From Sphaerisporangium sp. TRM90804 (GTDB lineage Bacteria > Actinomycetota > Actinomycetes > Streptosporangiales > Streptosporangiaceae), in assembly GCF_029846175.1 (NCBI RefSeq), contig NZ_JARWAC010000007.1:1-64000 (forward strand): a stretch of DNA of 64,000 nucleotides, given 5' to 3'. How positions within the stretch are numbered: position 1 is the first letter of the stretch; every line of letters starts with the position of its first letter. Position numbers and translations under genes: made by a program. The notes under the pieces are model-generated. The model saw only the letters and a program-made list of their open reading frames with translations. It made no database searches and was not told where the DNA came from. Positions 57,331 through 64,000 of this stretch are shown here, piece by piece.

Positions 57331-58695
57331 GTGAGCATCGCGCTCGGCCTGCTGGCCGTCCTGGTGCTCACGCTCGCCACCGGCTACTTCGTCGCCCAGG
57401 AGTTCGCCTACGTCACCGCCGACCGCCTCACCCTGGCCCAGCAGGCCGCCGCCGGCGACAGGAAGGCCGCCAGAGCCGTCGAGGTGATGGAGCGGTTGTC
57501 GTTCATGCTCTCGGGCGCCCAGCTCGGCATCACCGTCACCGCTCTGGTCGTCGGCTTCATCGCCAAGCCCGCCCTGGCCGAGCTGGTCGCCCCGGGCCTG
57601 AGCGCGGTCGGCCTCAGCGGCGGCGCGGTGGACACCGTCGCCCTGGCGATCGGCTTCGCCATCGCGACGGTCGTCCAGATGGTGCTGGGCGAGCTGGCGC
57701 CCAAGAACCTCGCCCTGGCCCGGCCGGAGCCGCTGGCCCGGGCGCTGGCCTCGTCCACCCTGATCTACCTGACGATCGCCGGGCCAGTCATCAAGCTCTT
57801 CGACTCGGCGGCCAACAGGCTGCTGCGGGCGGTCGGCATCGAGCCGGTGGAGGAGCTGCACCACGGCGCCACGCTGGAGGAGCTCGGGCACATCATCGGC
57901 GAGTCCGAGGCCCACGGCCACCTGCCGGGCGACCAGGCCGACCTGCTGGAGCGGGCGCTGGCGTTCTCCGAGCACACCGCCGAGGAGGTCATGGTCGCGC
58001 GGGCGCACGTCATCGCCGTCAGCGGCTCGGCCCTGGTGCCTGAGCTGGACGAGATCATCGCCCGCCACGGCCACACCCACTATCCGGTGCTCGGCGGCGA
58101 CGGGGTGGACGACCTGGTCGGCGTGGTGAGCCTGCGCGAGCTGGCCGCCCTCCCGCAGGACCAGGCCGCAGGCACGCGGGTCGCCGACGTCGCCCGCGAC
58201 GTGCTGGTGGTGCCGTTCTCGACGTCGCTGCCCGACCTGGTGGCGCAGATGCACGCGCGCGGTCAGGAGGTCGCCTGCGTCCTGGACGAGCACGGCGGCC
58301 TGAGCGGGCTCATCACCTGGGAGGACGTCGCCGAGGAACTGGTCGGGGAGATCACCGACGAGAACGATCTGGAGATCCCCGCCGTGGTCAGCGCCGGCGA
58401 CGACTGGGAGATCGACGCGGAGCTGCGGGTCGACGAGGTCGCCCTGGAGACCGGGCTGGTGCTTCCCGACGAGGACGACTACGACACCGTGAGCGGCCTC
58501 GTGCTCGACCGCCTGGGCCGGTTCGCCGTCCCCGGCGACGTGGTCACGGCCGAGCTGGTGCCCTCGATAGCGGAGCACGCGCCCACCCACGTCGAGATCG
58601 AGGTGCTGACCCTCGACCGGCACGTCCCCGAACGGGTGCGGCTGCACCCGCTGCACCGCGCCCACGGGCACACCGGCGAAGGGGAGGACACGTGA
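57331..58695 (+). CDS. CNNM/CorC-type membrane protein with CBS domains (first of two)
   Basis: 454 residues. A DUF21 transmembrane domain (~1-185: TGYFVAQEFAYVTADR, SGAQLGITVTALVVGF, VLGELAPKNLALARPE) is followed by two CBS domains (~205-330: MVARAHVIAVSG, HTHYPVLGG, ACVLDEHGGLSGLITWEDVAEELVG) and a CorC/HlyC C-terminal domain (~345-435). The family is linked to Mg2+ or Co2+ efflux (MpfA, CorB) and was once called hemolysin C-like. It overlaps the following gene by 4 nt (GTGA), so the two are co-translated and may form a hetero-oligomer. Confidence 0.88.
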   Translation: MSIALGLLAVLVLTLATGYFVAQEFAYVTADRLTLAQQAAAGDRKAARAVEVMERLSFMLSGAQLGITVTALVVGFIAKPALAELVAPGLSAVGLSGGAVDTVALAIGFAIATVVQMVLGELAPKNLALARPEPLARALASSTLIYLTIAGPVIKLFDSAANRLLRAVGIEPVEELHHGATLEELGHIIGESEAHGHLPGDQADLLERALAFSEHTAEEVMVARAHVIAVSGSALVPELDEIIARHGHTHYPVLGGDGVDDLVGVVSLRELAALPQDQAAGTRVADVARDVLVVPFSTSLPDLVAQMHARGQEVACVLDEHGGLSGLITWEDVAEELVGEITDENDLEIPAVVSAGDDWEIDAELRVDEVALETGLVLPDEDDYDTVSGLVLDRLGRFAVPGDVVTAELVPSIAEHAPTHVEIEVLTLDRHVPERVRLHPLHRAHGHTGEGEDT

Positions 58696-59708
58696 GCCTG
58701 CCGCTGGGCCTCGCCCTCACCATCCTGCTGCTGGTCGGCAACGGCTTCTTCGTCGCCTCGGAGTTCGCGCTGGTCGCCGCCAAACGGCACCGGCTGGAGA
58801 AGGCCGCCGCGCACGGCAGCCGCGCCGCCGCCACGGCGGTGAAGGGCATCCGTGAGCTGTCGCTGATGCTCGCCGGGGCCCAGCTCGGCATCACCCTGTG
58901 CTCGCTGGGCCTGGGTGTGGTGTCCGAGCCGCTGATCGCCGGCACCCTGGCCCCGCTGTTCCACACGTTCGGGCTGCCCGACGCCGCCGCGCACGCGGTC
59001 GCCTTCGTGATCGCGCTGGGCGTCGTGACGTTCCTGCACATGGTCATCGGCGAGATGGCGCCCAAGTCGTGGGCGATCGCCCACCCCGAACGCTCGGCGA
59101 TGATCCTGGCGCCGGCGTTCCGCGGCTTCACCGTGGCGGTGCGGCCGATCCTGCGGGCGCTCAACGGCGTCAGCAACCTGCTGCTGCGCCTGCTGCGGGT
59201 GCGGCCGCGCGACGAGATCTCCAACCCGCGCACCCCCGCCCAACTGCGGCGCCTGGTTGAGGAGTCGCGCCGCCTGGGCCTCATCGACACCGCCGACCAC
59301 GCCGTGCTCACCCAGGCGCTGCGCGCCCCCGCCGCCGAGATCACCCCGCTCGTCACCCCGGCCGGCGAGATCGTCGGCGTCTCCGCCGCGGACTCCCCCC
59401 AGGACGTGATCGACGTCTGCGCCCGCACCGGGCGCACCCGCCTGGTCGTCCTGGACGACGCCGGCGCCCCCGCCGGAGTCGTGCACGTGCGCGACGCCTA
59501 CCTCGCCCGCCGTCGCGGCGCCCGCTCCCGCGCGGGCGAGCTCGCCTACCGCCTGCCCGAGCTGCCCGTCACCGTCTCGGTCTCCCAGGCCGTGGCCGAG
59601 CTGCGCGCCGCCTCCAGCCAACTGGCCGTCGTCCGCGCGGAAGACGGCACGCTCGCCGGCCTGGTGAGCCTCGACGCCCTGCTCAGCACGCTGCTCATCC
59701 CGGCCTAG
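58692..59708 (+). CDS. CNNM/CorC-type membrane protein (second of two)
   Basis: 338 residues. DUF21 domain (~1-180: NGFFVASEFALVAAKRHRLE, LAGAQLGITLCSLGLGVVSEP, VIGEMAPKSWAIAHPER) and two CBS domains (~200-335), but no C-terminal CorC/HlyC domain, unlike its neighbour. Its CBS region is also degenerate. The shortened form next to a full-length paralogue is a common actinobacterial arrangement. GTG 58692 with GGGGAGG before it. Confidence 0.87.
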   Translation: MSLPLGLALTILLLVGNGFFVASEFALVAAKRHRLEKAAAHGSRAAATAVKGIRELSLMLAGAQLGITLCSLGLGVVSEPLIAGTLAPLFHTFGLPDAAAHAVAFVIALGVVTFLHMVIGEMAPKSWAIAHPERSAMILAPAFRGFTVAVRPILRALNGVSNLLLRLLRVRPRDEISNPRTPAQLRRLVEESRRLGLIDTADHAVLTQALRAPAAEITPLVTPAGEIVGVSAADSPQDVIDVCARTGRTRLVVLDDAGAPAGVVHVRDAYLARRRGARSRAGELAYRLPELPVTVSVSQAVAELRAASSQLAVVRAEDGTLAGLVSLDALLSTLLIPA

Positions 59709-60063
59709 AGAGGCGGCGTCCCGCCCGAAGGCGCGGTGCCGGGTGCGACGCCAAGGGAAGGCGTCGAAACTTTTCGCAACCCCGGACCGGGCCGTCGGGA
59801 CCGCGTGGACGTGAAACTTTCACCCGGTCAACCTCGCGAAACACGCCTACCAGGACGGGGATCAGACGATCGCCGGATGCCTGACACGCTCTTGACACGC
59901 CTGTATGGGGAGCTTAGTTTCCGCGATGTCGAGGAGAAAGATCGAAAGTTTCGGAGGCGCCACGATCATGCTCTCTGCTGACAGTGGGGGATGACGCCGT
60001 CGTCGGCCGACGGGCCGGCATGAGCGAACGGCGGGCACCGCGGCCTTGGCCGGAGGCACGAGG
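59709..60063. promoter_or_regulatory. promoter and three palindromic operators of the sugar-transporter operon
   Basis: No gene. Operators: CGAAACTTTTCG (59765-59776), GTGAAACTTTCAC (59811-59823), CGAAAGTTTCG (59943-59953). Promoter: TTGACA (59892-59897), 17 nt, TAGTTT (59915-59920), a good housekeeping-type promoter that would start near 59927, so the third operator lies just inside the transcript where a repressor would block elongation. The first operator is identical to one before the CE15-like gene. Confidence 0.72.
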
Positions 60064-61050
60064 ATGAGCGCCACCCTCGACGCGCCGCCCGGCTCGCGCA
60101 ACCCGGGCGAGGCCGAGCCGGAGCCCCGCCGGCCGAAGCGCACCGCCGGCCCCACCTGGCGTCAGGCGCTGCGGCGCGACTGGCAGCTGTACTCGCTCGC
60201 CATCCTCCCGCTGCTGTTCTTCCTGGTGTTCCGGTATCTGCCGATGCTCGGCAACATCATCGCCTTCCGCAAGTTCGAGCCCGGCGGCAGCGTGCTGGGC
60301 GAGGAGTGGTCGGGCCTGCGTTACGTGCGGCTGTTCTGGAACGACCCATCGTTCTGGCACGTGTTCCGCAACACCCTGATCCTCGGCTCGCTGACGCTGC
60401 TGTTCTGCTTCCCGATGCCGATCGCGCTCGCGCTGCTGATCAACGAGGTCCGGCACCGGCGCGTCAAGCGGTTCGTCCAGTCGGTGTCCTACCTGCCGCA
60501 CTTCCTGTCGATGGTGGTCGTGGCCGGCCTGGTCATCGAACTGCTGTCGGTGGACGGGCCGGTGAACCAGATCCGGCGCGCGCTGGGCGACGACCCCATC
60601 GCCTTCATGCAGGAGGCGGACTGGTTCCGGATGGTCTACGTCTCCTCGGAGATGTGGCAGACCGTCGGCTGGGGGACGATCCTGTACCTGGCCGCGCTGA
60701 CGACCATCGACAACCAGCTGTACGAGGCGGCTCGCATCGACGGCGCGGGACGATGGCGGCAGATCTGGCACGTGACACTGCCCGGCATCCGGCCGACCGC
60801 GGTCACCCTGCTGATCCTCAACATCGGCGCGTTCATGGCGGTCGGGTTCGAGAAGGTCCTGCTGCTCTACAACCCCCTCACGTACCCGACCGCGGACGTG
60901 ATCTCCACGTACCTGTACCGCATGGGCGTGGTCTCCAACAACTTCAGCTACGCCGCGGCGATCGGACTGTTCGAGGCCCTGATCGGGCTCACGCTGGTCC
61001 TCACGGCGAACCAGATCTCCCGTCGCGCAGTGGGGACGAGTCTGTGGTGA
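60064..61050 (+). CDS. sugar ABC transporter permease, LplB-type
   Basis: 328 residues with six membrane helices. The EAA loop that docks to the ATPase reads YEAARIDGAGRWRQIWHVTLPGI. The form with RYLPMLGNIIAFRKFEPGG near the start belongs to the LplB/UTA-1 branch of CUT1 permeases, which in Paenibacillus take up aldouronates released from glucuronoxylan. ATG 60064 follows GGAGG by 7 nt. No ATPase gene is in the operon, so a shared MsiK-like ATPase is expected. It overlaps the second permease by 4 nt. Confidence 0.9.
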   Translation: MSATLDAPPGSRNPGEAEPEPRRPKRTAGPTWRQALRRDWQLYSLAILPLLFFLVFRYLPMLGNIIAFRKFEPGGSVLGEEWSGLRYVRLFWNDPSFWHVFRNTLILGSLTLLFCFPMPIALALLINEVRHRRVKRFVQSVSYLPHFLSMVVVAGLVIELLSVDGPVNQIRRALGDDPIAFMQEADWFRMVYVSSEMWQTVGWGTILYLAALTTIDNQLYEAARIDGAGRWRQIWHVTLPGIRPTAVTLLILNIGAFMAVGFEKVLLLYNPLTYPTADVISTYLYRMGVVSNNFSYAAAIGLFEALIGLTLVLTANQISRRAVGTSLW

Positions 61051-61952
61051 CAGCGCTCAGCGGTGACCAGCCCGTGACGGTGAAGGCGGACACGAGCCGG
61101 GGCTACCGCGTGTTCCGGGTGCTCAACGCCGTGATCCTGACCGGCGTCGTGGTCATCACCCTGTACCCCTTCCTCAACATCGTCGCCCGCTCGTTCAGCG
61201 ACGAGACCGCCATCCGGTCGGGGCAGGTCAACCTCCTGCCCCGCGGCTTCACCCTGAGCACGTACGCGTACGTGTCCGCCGACCCGACGTTCTGGATCAA
61301 CTACCGCAACACCATCGTGTACACGGTCGTGGCCACGGTGATCGCGATGGTCCTGACCACCTGCTACGCCTACGTGCTGTCCAAGAAGCACCTCAGGGGC
61401 CGCAAGTTCCTGATCGGCGTCGCGGTCTTCACGATGTTCTTCTCCGGCGGCCTCATCCCCAACTACGTCCTGATCACCAGCCTCGGGCTGAAGGACAGCA
61501 TCTGGGCCGTCGTGCTGCCGAACGCCGTCAACGTCTTCAACCTGCTGATCATGAAGGCGTTCTTCGAGGGGCTTCCGGTCGAGCTTGAGGAGGCCGCCGC
61601 GATCGACGGCATGAGCACCTACGGCATCCTGCTCCGGATCGTGCTGCCGCTGTCGAAGGCGGTGATCGCGACGATGGTGCTGTTCTACGCCGTCGCGTTC
61701 TGGAACTCGTGGTTCACCGCCTTCCTCTACATGAGCCAGTCCGACCTCTTCCCGGTGACGGTGTTCCTGCGGAACCTGATCGCCGGCGCCACCACCGCGA
61801 CGTCCGTCGGCGCCGACGCCACCGACATGACGGCCGCCGCCAACATCAAGTCGGTGACGATGGTGCTCACCATGCTCCCGATCATCGGGATCTACCCCTT
61901 CGTCCAGCGCTACTTCGTCTCGGGGGTGCTGATCGGCGCGGTCAAGGGTTAG
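61047..61952 (+). CDS. sugar ABC transporter permease, YtcP-type
   Basis: 301 residues, six membrane helices. The EAA loop is LEEAAAIDGMSTYGILLRIVLPLSKAV, and the N-terminal ITLYPFLNIVARSFSDETAI and LPRGFTLSTYAY are typical of the YtcP half of LplB/YtcP pairs. GTG 61047 overlaps the stop of the first permease (GTGA); GTG 61044 is equally possible. Second membrane component of the operon. Confidence 0.9.
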   Translation: MTALSGDQPVTVKADTSRGYRVFRVLNAVILTGVVVITLYPFLNIVARSFSDETAIRSGQVNLLPRGFTLSTYAYVSADPTFWINYRNTIVYTVVATVIAMVLTTCYAYVLSKKHLRGRKFLIGVAVFTMFFSGGLIPNYVLITSLGLKDSIWAVVLPNAVNVFNLLIMKAFFEGLPVELEEAAAIDGMSTYGILLRIVLPLSKAVIATMVLFYAVAFWNSWFTAFLYMSQSDLFPVTVFLRNLIAGATTATSVGADATDMTAAANIKSVTMVLTMLPIIGIYPFVQRYFVSGVLIGAVKG

Positions 61953-62008
61953 GCACCGCCGCCCGCCTCAGACGCTCCGCACGACCCGTTCCGAGGGAAA
62001 GGACTCTC

Positions 62009-63652
62009 ATGTACGAGATGAACCGGCGTCAGGCGCTGGTGGCCATAGGCGCGTTCGTCGCACTGGCCGGATGCGGCAGTGACGAGCCCAAGAAGCAGGG
62101 TGAGAGCTCGACGGCGAACCGGGCCGGCGCGATGCCGAACTACGGCGTCGGCACGCAGTTCAAGGCGACCGCGCCGCTCACCTTCAGCGTCCTGTACAAC
62201 AACCACCCCTTCTACCCGATGAAGAAGGACTGGCTGTTCTGGTCGGAGCTGACGAAGCGGACCAACGTGACGTTCCAGCCGAGCGTGGTGCCGCTCAGCG
62301 ACTACGAGAACAAGCGCAGCCTGGTGATCGGCGCCGGCGACGCCCCGCTCATCATCCCCAAGACCTACCCTGCCCAGGAGACGCCCTTCGTCGCCTCCGG
62401 CACGATCCTGCCGGTCAGCGACTACATGGACCTGATGCCGAACTTCTCGGACAAGGTCGCCAAGTGGAACCTCAAGGCGGAACTGGACACGCTGCGGCAG
62501 GCGGACGGCCGCTTCTACCTGCTCCCGGGCATCCACCAGGACCACTGGGTGGACTACTCCCTGGCGGTGCGCGCGGACGTCCTGGAGGACCTCGGGCTGG
62601 ACGTGCCCGAGACCTGGGACGAGCTGACCACCGTGCTCAGGGCGATGAAGAAGAAGTACCCGGACCTGTATCCCATGACCGACCGGTGGGGGGTCCCCAC
62701 CCCCGGCGGCAACCTGCTGAACATCCTCGGCACGGCCTACGGGGCCCCGGGCGGCTGGGGCTACCGCAACGGCGCCGTCTGGGACGCGTCCACCCAGAAG
62801 TTCCTGTTCACCGGCGCGACGCCCCAGCAGAAGCAGGTGCTGCAGTACCTGCGCACGCTGGTGGAGGAGAAGCTCCTCGACCCGGAGAGCTTCACGCAGC
62901 CCGACGACCAGGCGATCCAGAAGATCGTCTCCGGCAAGTCCTTCGTGATCAGCTCCAACGCGCAGACGCTGGTCAACGAGTACCGGCCGCCGCTGGCGAA
63001 GGAGAACCCGAAGGCCAGGCTCGTCAAGATCCCCTGGCTCATCGGGCCGCTCGGGCCGATCAAGTCCACCGCGGAGATGACCCGCCTGGAGAACGGCATC
63101 ATGATCTCCAAGAAGGCCCTCGACAGCCCGAACTTCGTCGCGATGATGCAGTTCGTCGACTGGCTCTGGTACTCCGACGCGGGCCAGGTGTTCGCCAAGT
63201 GGGGCGTCGAAGGCGTCACCCACACCAAGGAGGGGAACAAGTTCAAGCTGGCGTCGGACGTCGACTACGTCGGGCTCAACCCCGGGGCGCCCAAGCACCT
63301 GCAGAAGGACTTCGGCTTCGGCAACGGCGTGTTCGCCTACGGCGGGCCCACCGAGCTTCTCCAGTCGACCTTCTCCGAGGAGGAGCTGGAGTTCCAGAAG
63401 GTGATGAACGCCAGGTCGGCCACGCCGGTGGCGCCGCCGCGCCCGCTCACCGACGAGGAGCGCGAGCAGGCGACGCTGTGGGAGACGCCGCTGAAGGACC
63501 ACGTCACCCAGAACACGCTCAAGTTCGTGCTCGGCCAGCGCGACCTCGGCGAGTGGGACGCCTACGTCAAGGAGCTGGAGGGGCAGAACATGACGTCCTA
63601 CATCAACCTGCTGAACACCGCCTACGAGCGGTACAAGAAGGAGCACGGCTGA
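62009..63652 (+). CDS. extracellular sugar-binding lipoprotein, YtcQ-type
   Basis: 547 residues, a large solute-binding protein. Lipobox LAGC (MNRRQALVAIGAFVALAGCG, possibly with a Tat-like RR). The body has LTFSVLYNNHPFYP, WLFWSELTKRTNV, RADVLEDLGLDVPETWDEL and NFVAMMQFVDWLWYSDAGQ, as in the YtcQ/LipO family partnered with LplB/YtcP. It would bind a fairly large oligosaccharide. Relatives bind aldouronates or rhamnogalacturonan pieces; the choice of aldouronate here rests on the regulatory link to the CE15-like gene. ATG 62009 with GGGAAAGGA upstream; ATG 62018 is possible. Confidence 0.9.
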   Translation: MYEMNRRQALVAIGAFVALAGCGSDEPKKQGESSTANRAGAMPNYGVGTQFKATAPLTFSVLYNNHPFYPMKKDWLFWSELTKRTNVTFQPSVVPLSDYENKRSLVIGAGDAPLIIPKTYPAQETPFVASGTILPVSDYMDLMPNFSDKVAKWNLKAELDTLRQADGRFYLLPGIHQDHWVDYSLAVRADVLEDLGLDVPETWDELTTVLRAMKKKYPDLYPMTDRWGVPTPGGNLLNILGTAYGAPGGWGYRNGAVWDASTQKFLFTGATPQQKQVLQYLRTLVEEKLLDPESFTQPDDQAIQKIVSGKSFVISSNAQTLVNEYRPPLAKENPKARLVKIPWLIGPLGPIKSTAEMTRLENGIMISKKALDSPNFVAMMQFVDWLWYSDAGQVFAKWGVEGVTHTKEGNKFKLASDVDYVGLNPGAPKHLQKDFGFGNGVFAYGGPTELLQSTFSEEELEFQKVMNARSATPVAPPRPLTDEEREQATLWETPLKDHVTQNTLKFVLGQRDLGEWDAYVKELEGQNMTSYINLLNTAYERYKKEHG

Positions 63653-63689
63653 CCGGCCCGGGGCCGGCCGGATGCGACAGGAGGCCGGT

Positions 63690-64000
63690 GTGGTGAGCGA
63701 CGCCACGGCGGAGCGCCGGTTCGGCGAGGGGCCCCTTTCCCGCGTCTCCGCGTTCGTCTACACCCTGCTCGTGGTCGAGTTCCTCCTGCTGGCCGCCGCC
63801 TCGCCCGGCCTGGCCGGGCTCGTCCTGCTGGAACGCGACGCCGCCAACGTGCCGCTGGCGGCGGTGTGCCTGCTGCCGGCCGGGCCCGCGCTGTCGGCCG
63901 CGTTGTACGCGTTGCACCACCGCCGGCTGGATCTCACCGATCTTCATCCCGCGGCGGCGTTCTGGCGCGGCTACAAGGCCAACGCCGCCGGGGTGCTGAA
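63690..64000 (+). CDS. DUF624/YesL-family membrane protein, 5' part
   Basis: The first 103 codons are in the window; the frame is still open at the right edge. Hydrophobic helices FVYTLLVVEFLLLAAASPGL and PLAAVCLLPAGPALSAALYAL with DLHPAAAFWRGYKANAAGVL are typical of DUF624 (YesL), which is regularly encoded with LplB/YtcP/YtcQ transporters of plant cell-wall oligosaccharides. Its role is unknown. GTG 63690 or 63693, both after CAGGAGG. It is the fourth gene of the operon. Confidence 0.8.
   Translation, partial: MVSDATAERRFGEGPLSRVSAFVYTLLVVEFLLLAAASPGLAGLVLLERDAANVPLAAVCLLPAGPALSAALYALHHRRLDLTDLHPAAAFWRGYKANAAGVL

Noticed and set aside
1-64000. Biosynthetic gene cluster or integrated element
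   Set aside because: No polyketide, peptide or terpene synthase, no integrase, transposase or phage gene; base composition and codon use look even throughout.

Overview
The window is very G+C-rich actinobacterial chromosome. The evidence is GTG starts, leaderless -10/ATG arrangements, Tat signal peptides, a coenzyme-B12 riboswitch in front of class Ia ribonucleotide reductase genes as in Streptomyces, a mycobacterial-type VapBC45 toxin-antitoxin pair and many secreted multidomain carbohydrate proteins. A soil actinomycete, perhaps of the Streptosporangiaceae, is my inference; no rRNA or tRNA gene is present to test it. I see no insertion sequence, prophage, CRISPR array or replication origin.

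Layout. 1-5.2 kb: the 5' end of a CoA-binding protein gene, an Acg-type nitroreductase, a beta-propeller gene fragment, an APC permease and a secreted phospholipase A2. 5.3-11 kb: one 1916-residue secreted ThuA/sugar-dehydrogenase protein. 11-15 kb: nrdAB behind paired NrdR-box-like sites and a cobalamin riboswitch. 15-24 kb: modA, a CmtR-like metal sensor with a cation-diffusion transporter, a TetR/MFS pair with two operators, a copper-chaperone/DyP-peroxidase operon, an AlkZ-like protein and an NADP/F420-type reductase. 24-31 kb: aldo/keto reductase, then a sugar-acid cluster (IlvD/Edd dehydratase and SDR, divergent from a zinc dehydrogenase), a sortase-anchored protein and a ROK regulator. 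31-36 kb: a PQQ-type sugar dehydrogenase gene and a ThuA gene, which are split relatives of the 5.3-kb fusion and share a recently copied 3' domain. 36-46 kb: TetR/flavin monooxygenase pair, VapBC45-like pair, a Pcp-like protein with Ser where the catalytic Cys should be, a sulfatase, a GNAT protein, an AIM24 protein and a phosphotransferase. 46.8-50.3 kb: three genes built on one NlpC/P60-like domain. 50.4-54.5 kb: GH43-like and CE15-like secreted enzymes. 54.6-59.7 kb: DUF4097, HicB-like protein, voltage-gated channel, two CNNM/CorC-like proteins. 59.9-64 kb: an LplB/YtcP/YtcQ-type sugar ABC transporter followed by a DUF624 gene cut by the window end.

The two most interesting points are these. 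(1) The NlpC/P60-like cluster holds four domain copies. Only one keeps the Cys/His pair; the other three have lost both residues, and one of the dead copies is the outer domain of a membrane-spanning helix-turn-helix protein. This looks like a cell-wall sensor made from a dead hydrolase, encoded back to back with its relatives and sharing a 150-bp exact inverted repeat with one of them. (2) A CE15-type glucuronoyl esterase gene and the oligosaccharide transporter operon 7 kb away share an identical 14-bp operator-like word, plus further GAAA/TTTC palindromes. This suggests one glucuronoxylan-utilisation regulon.
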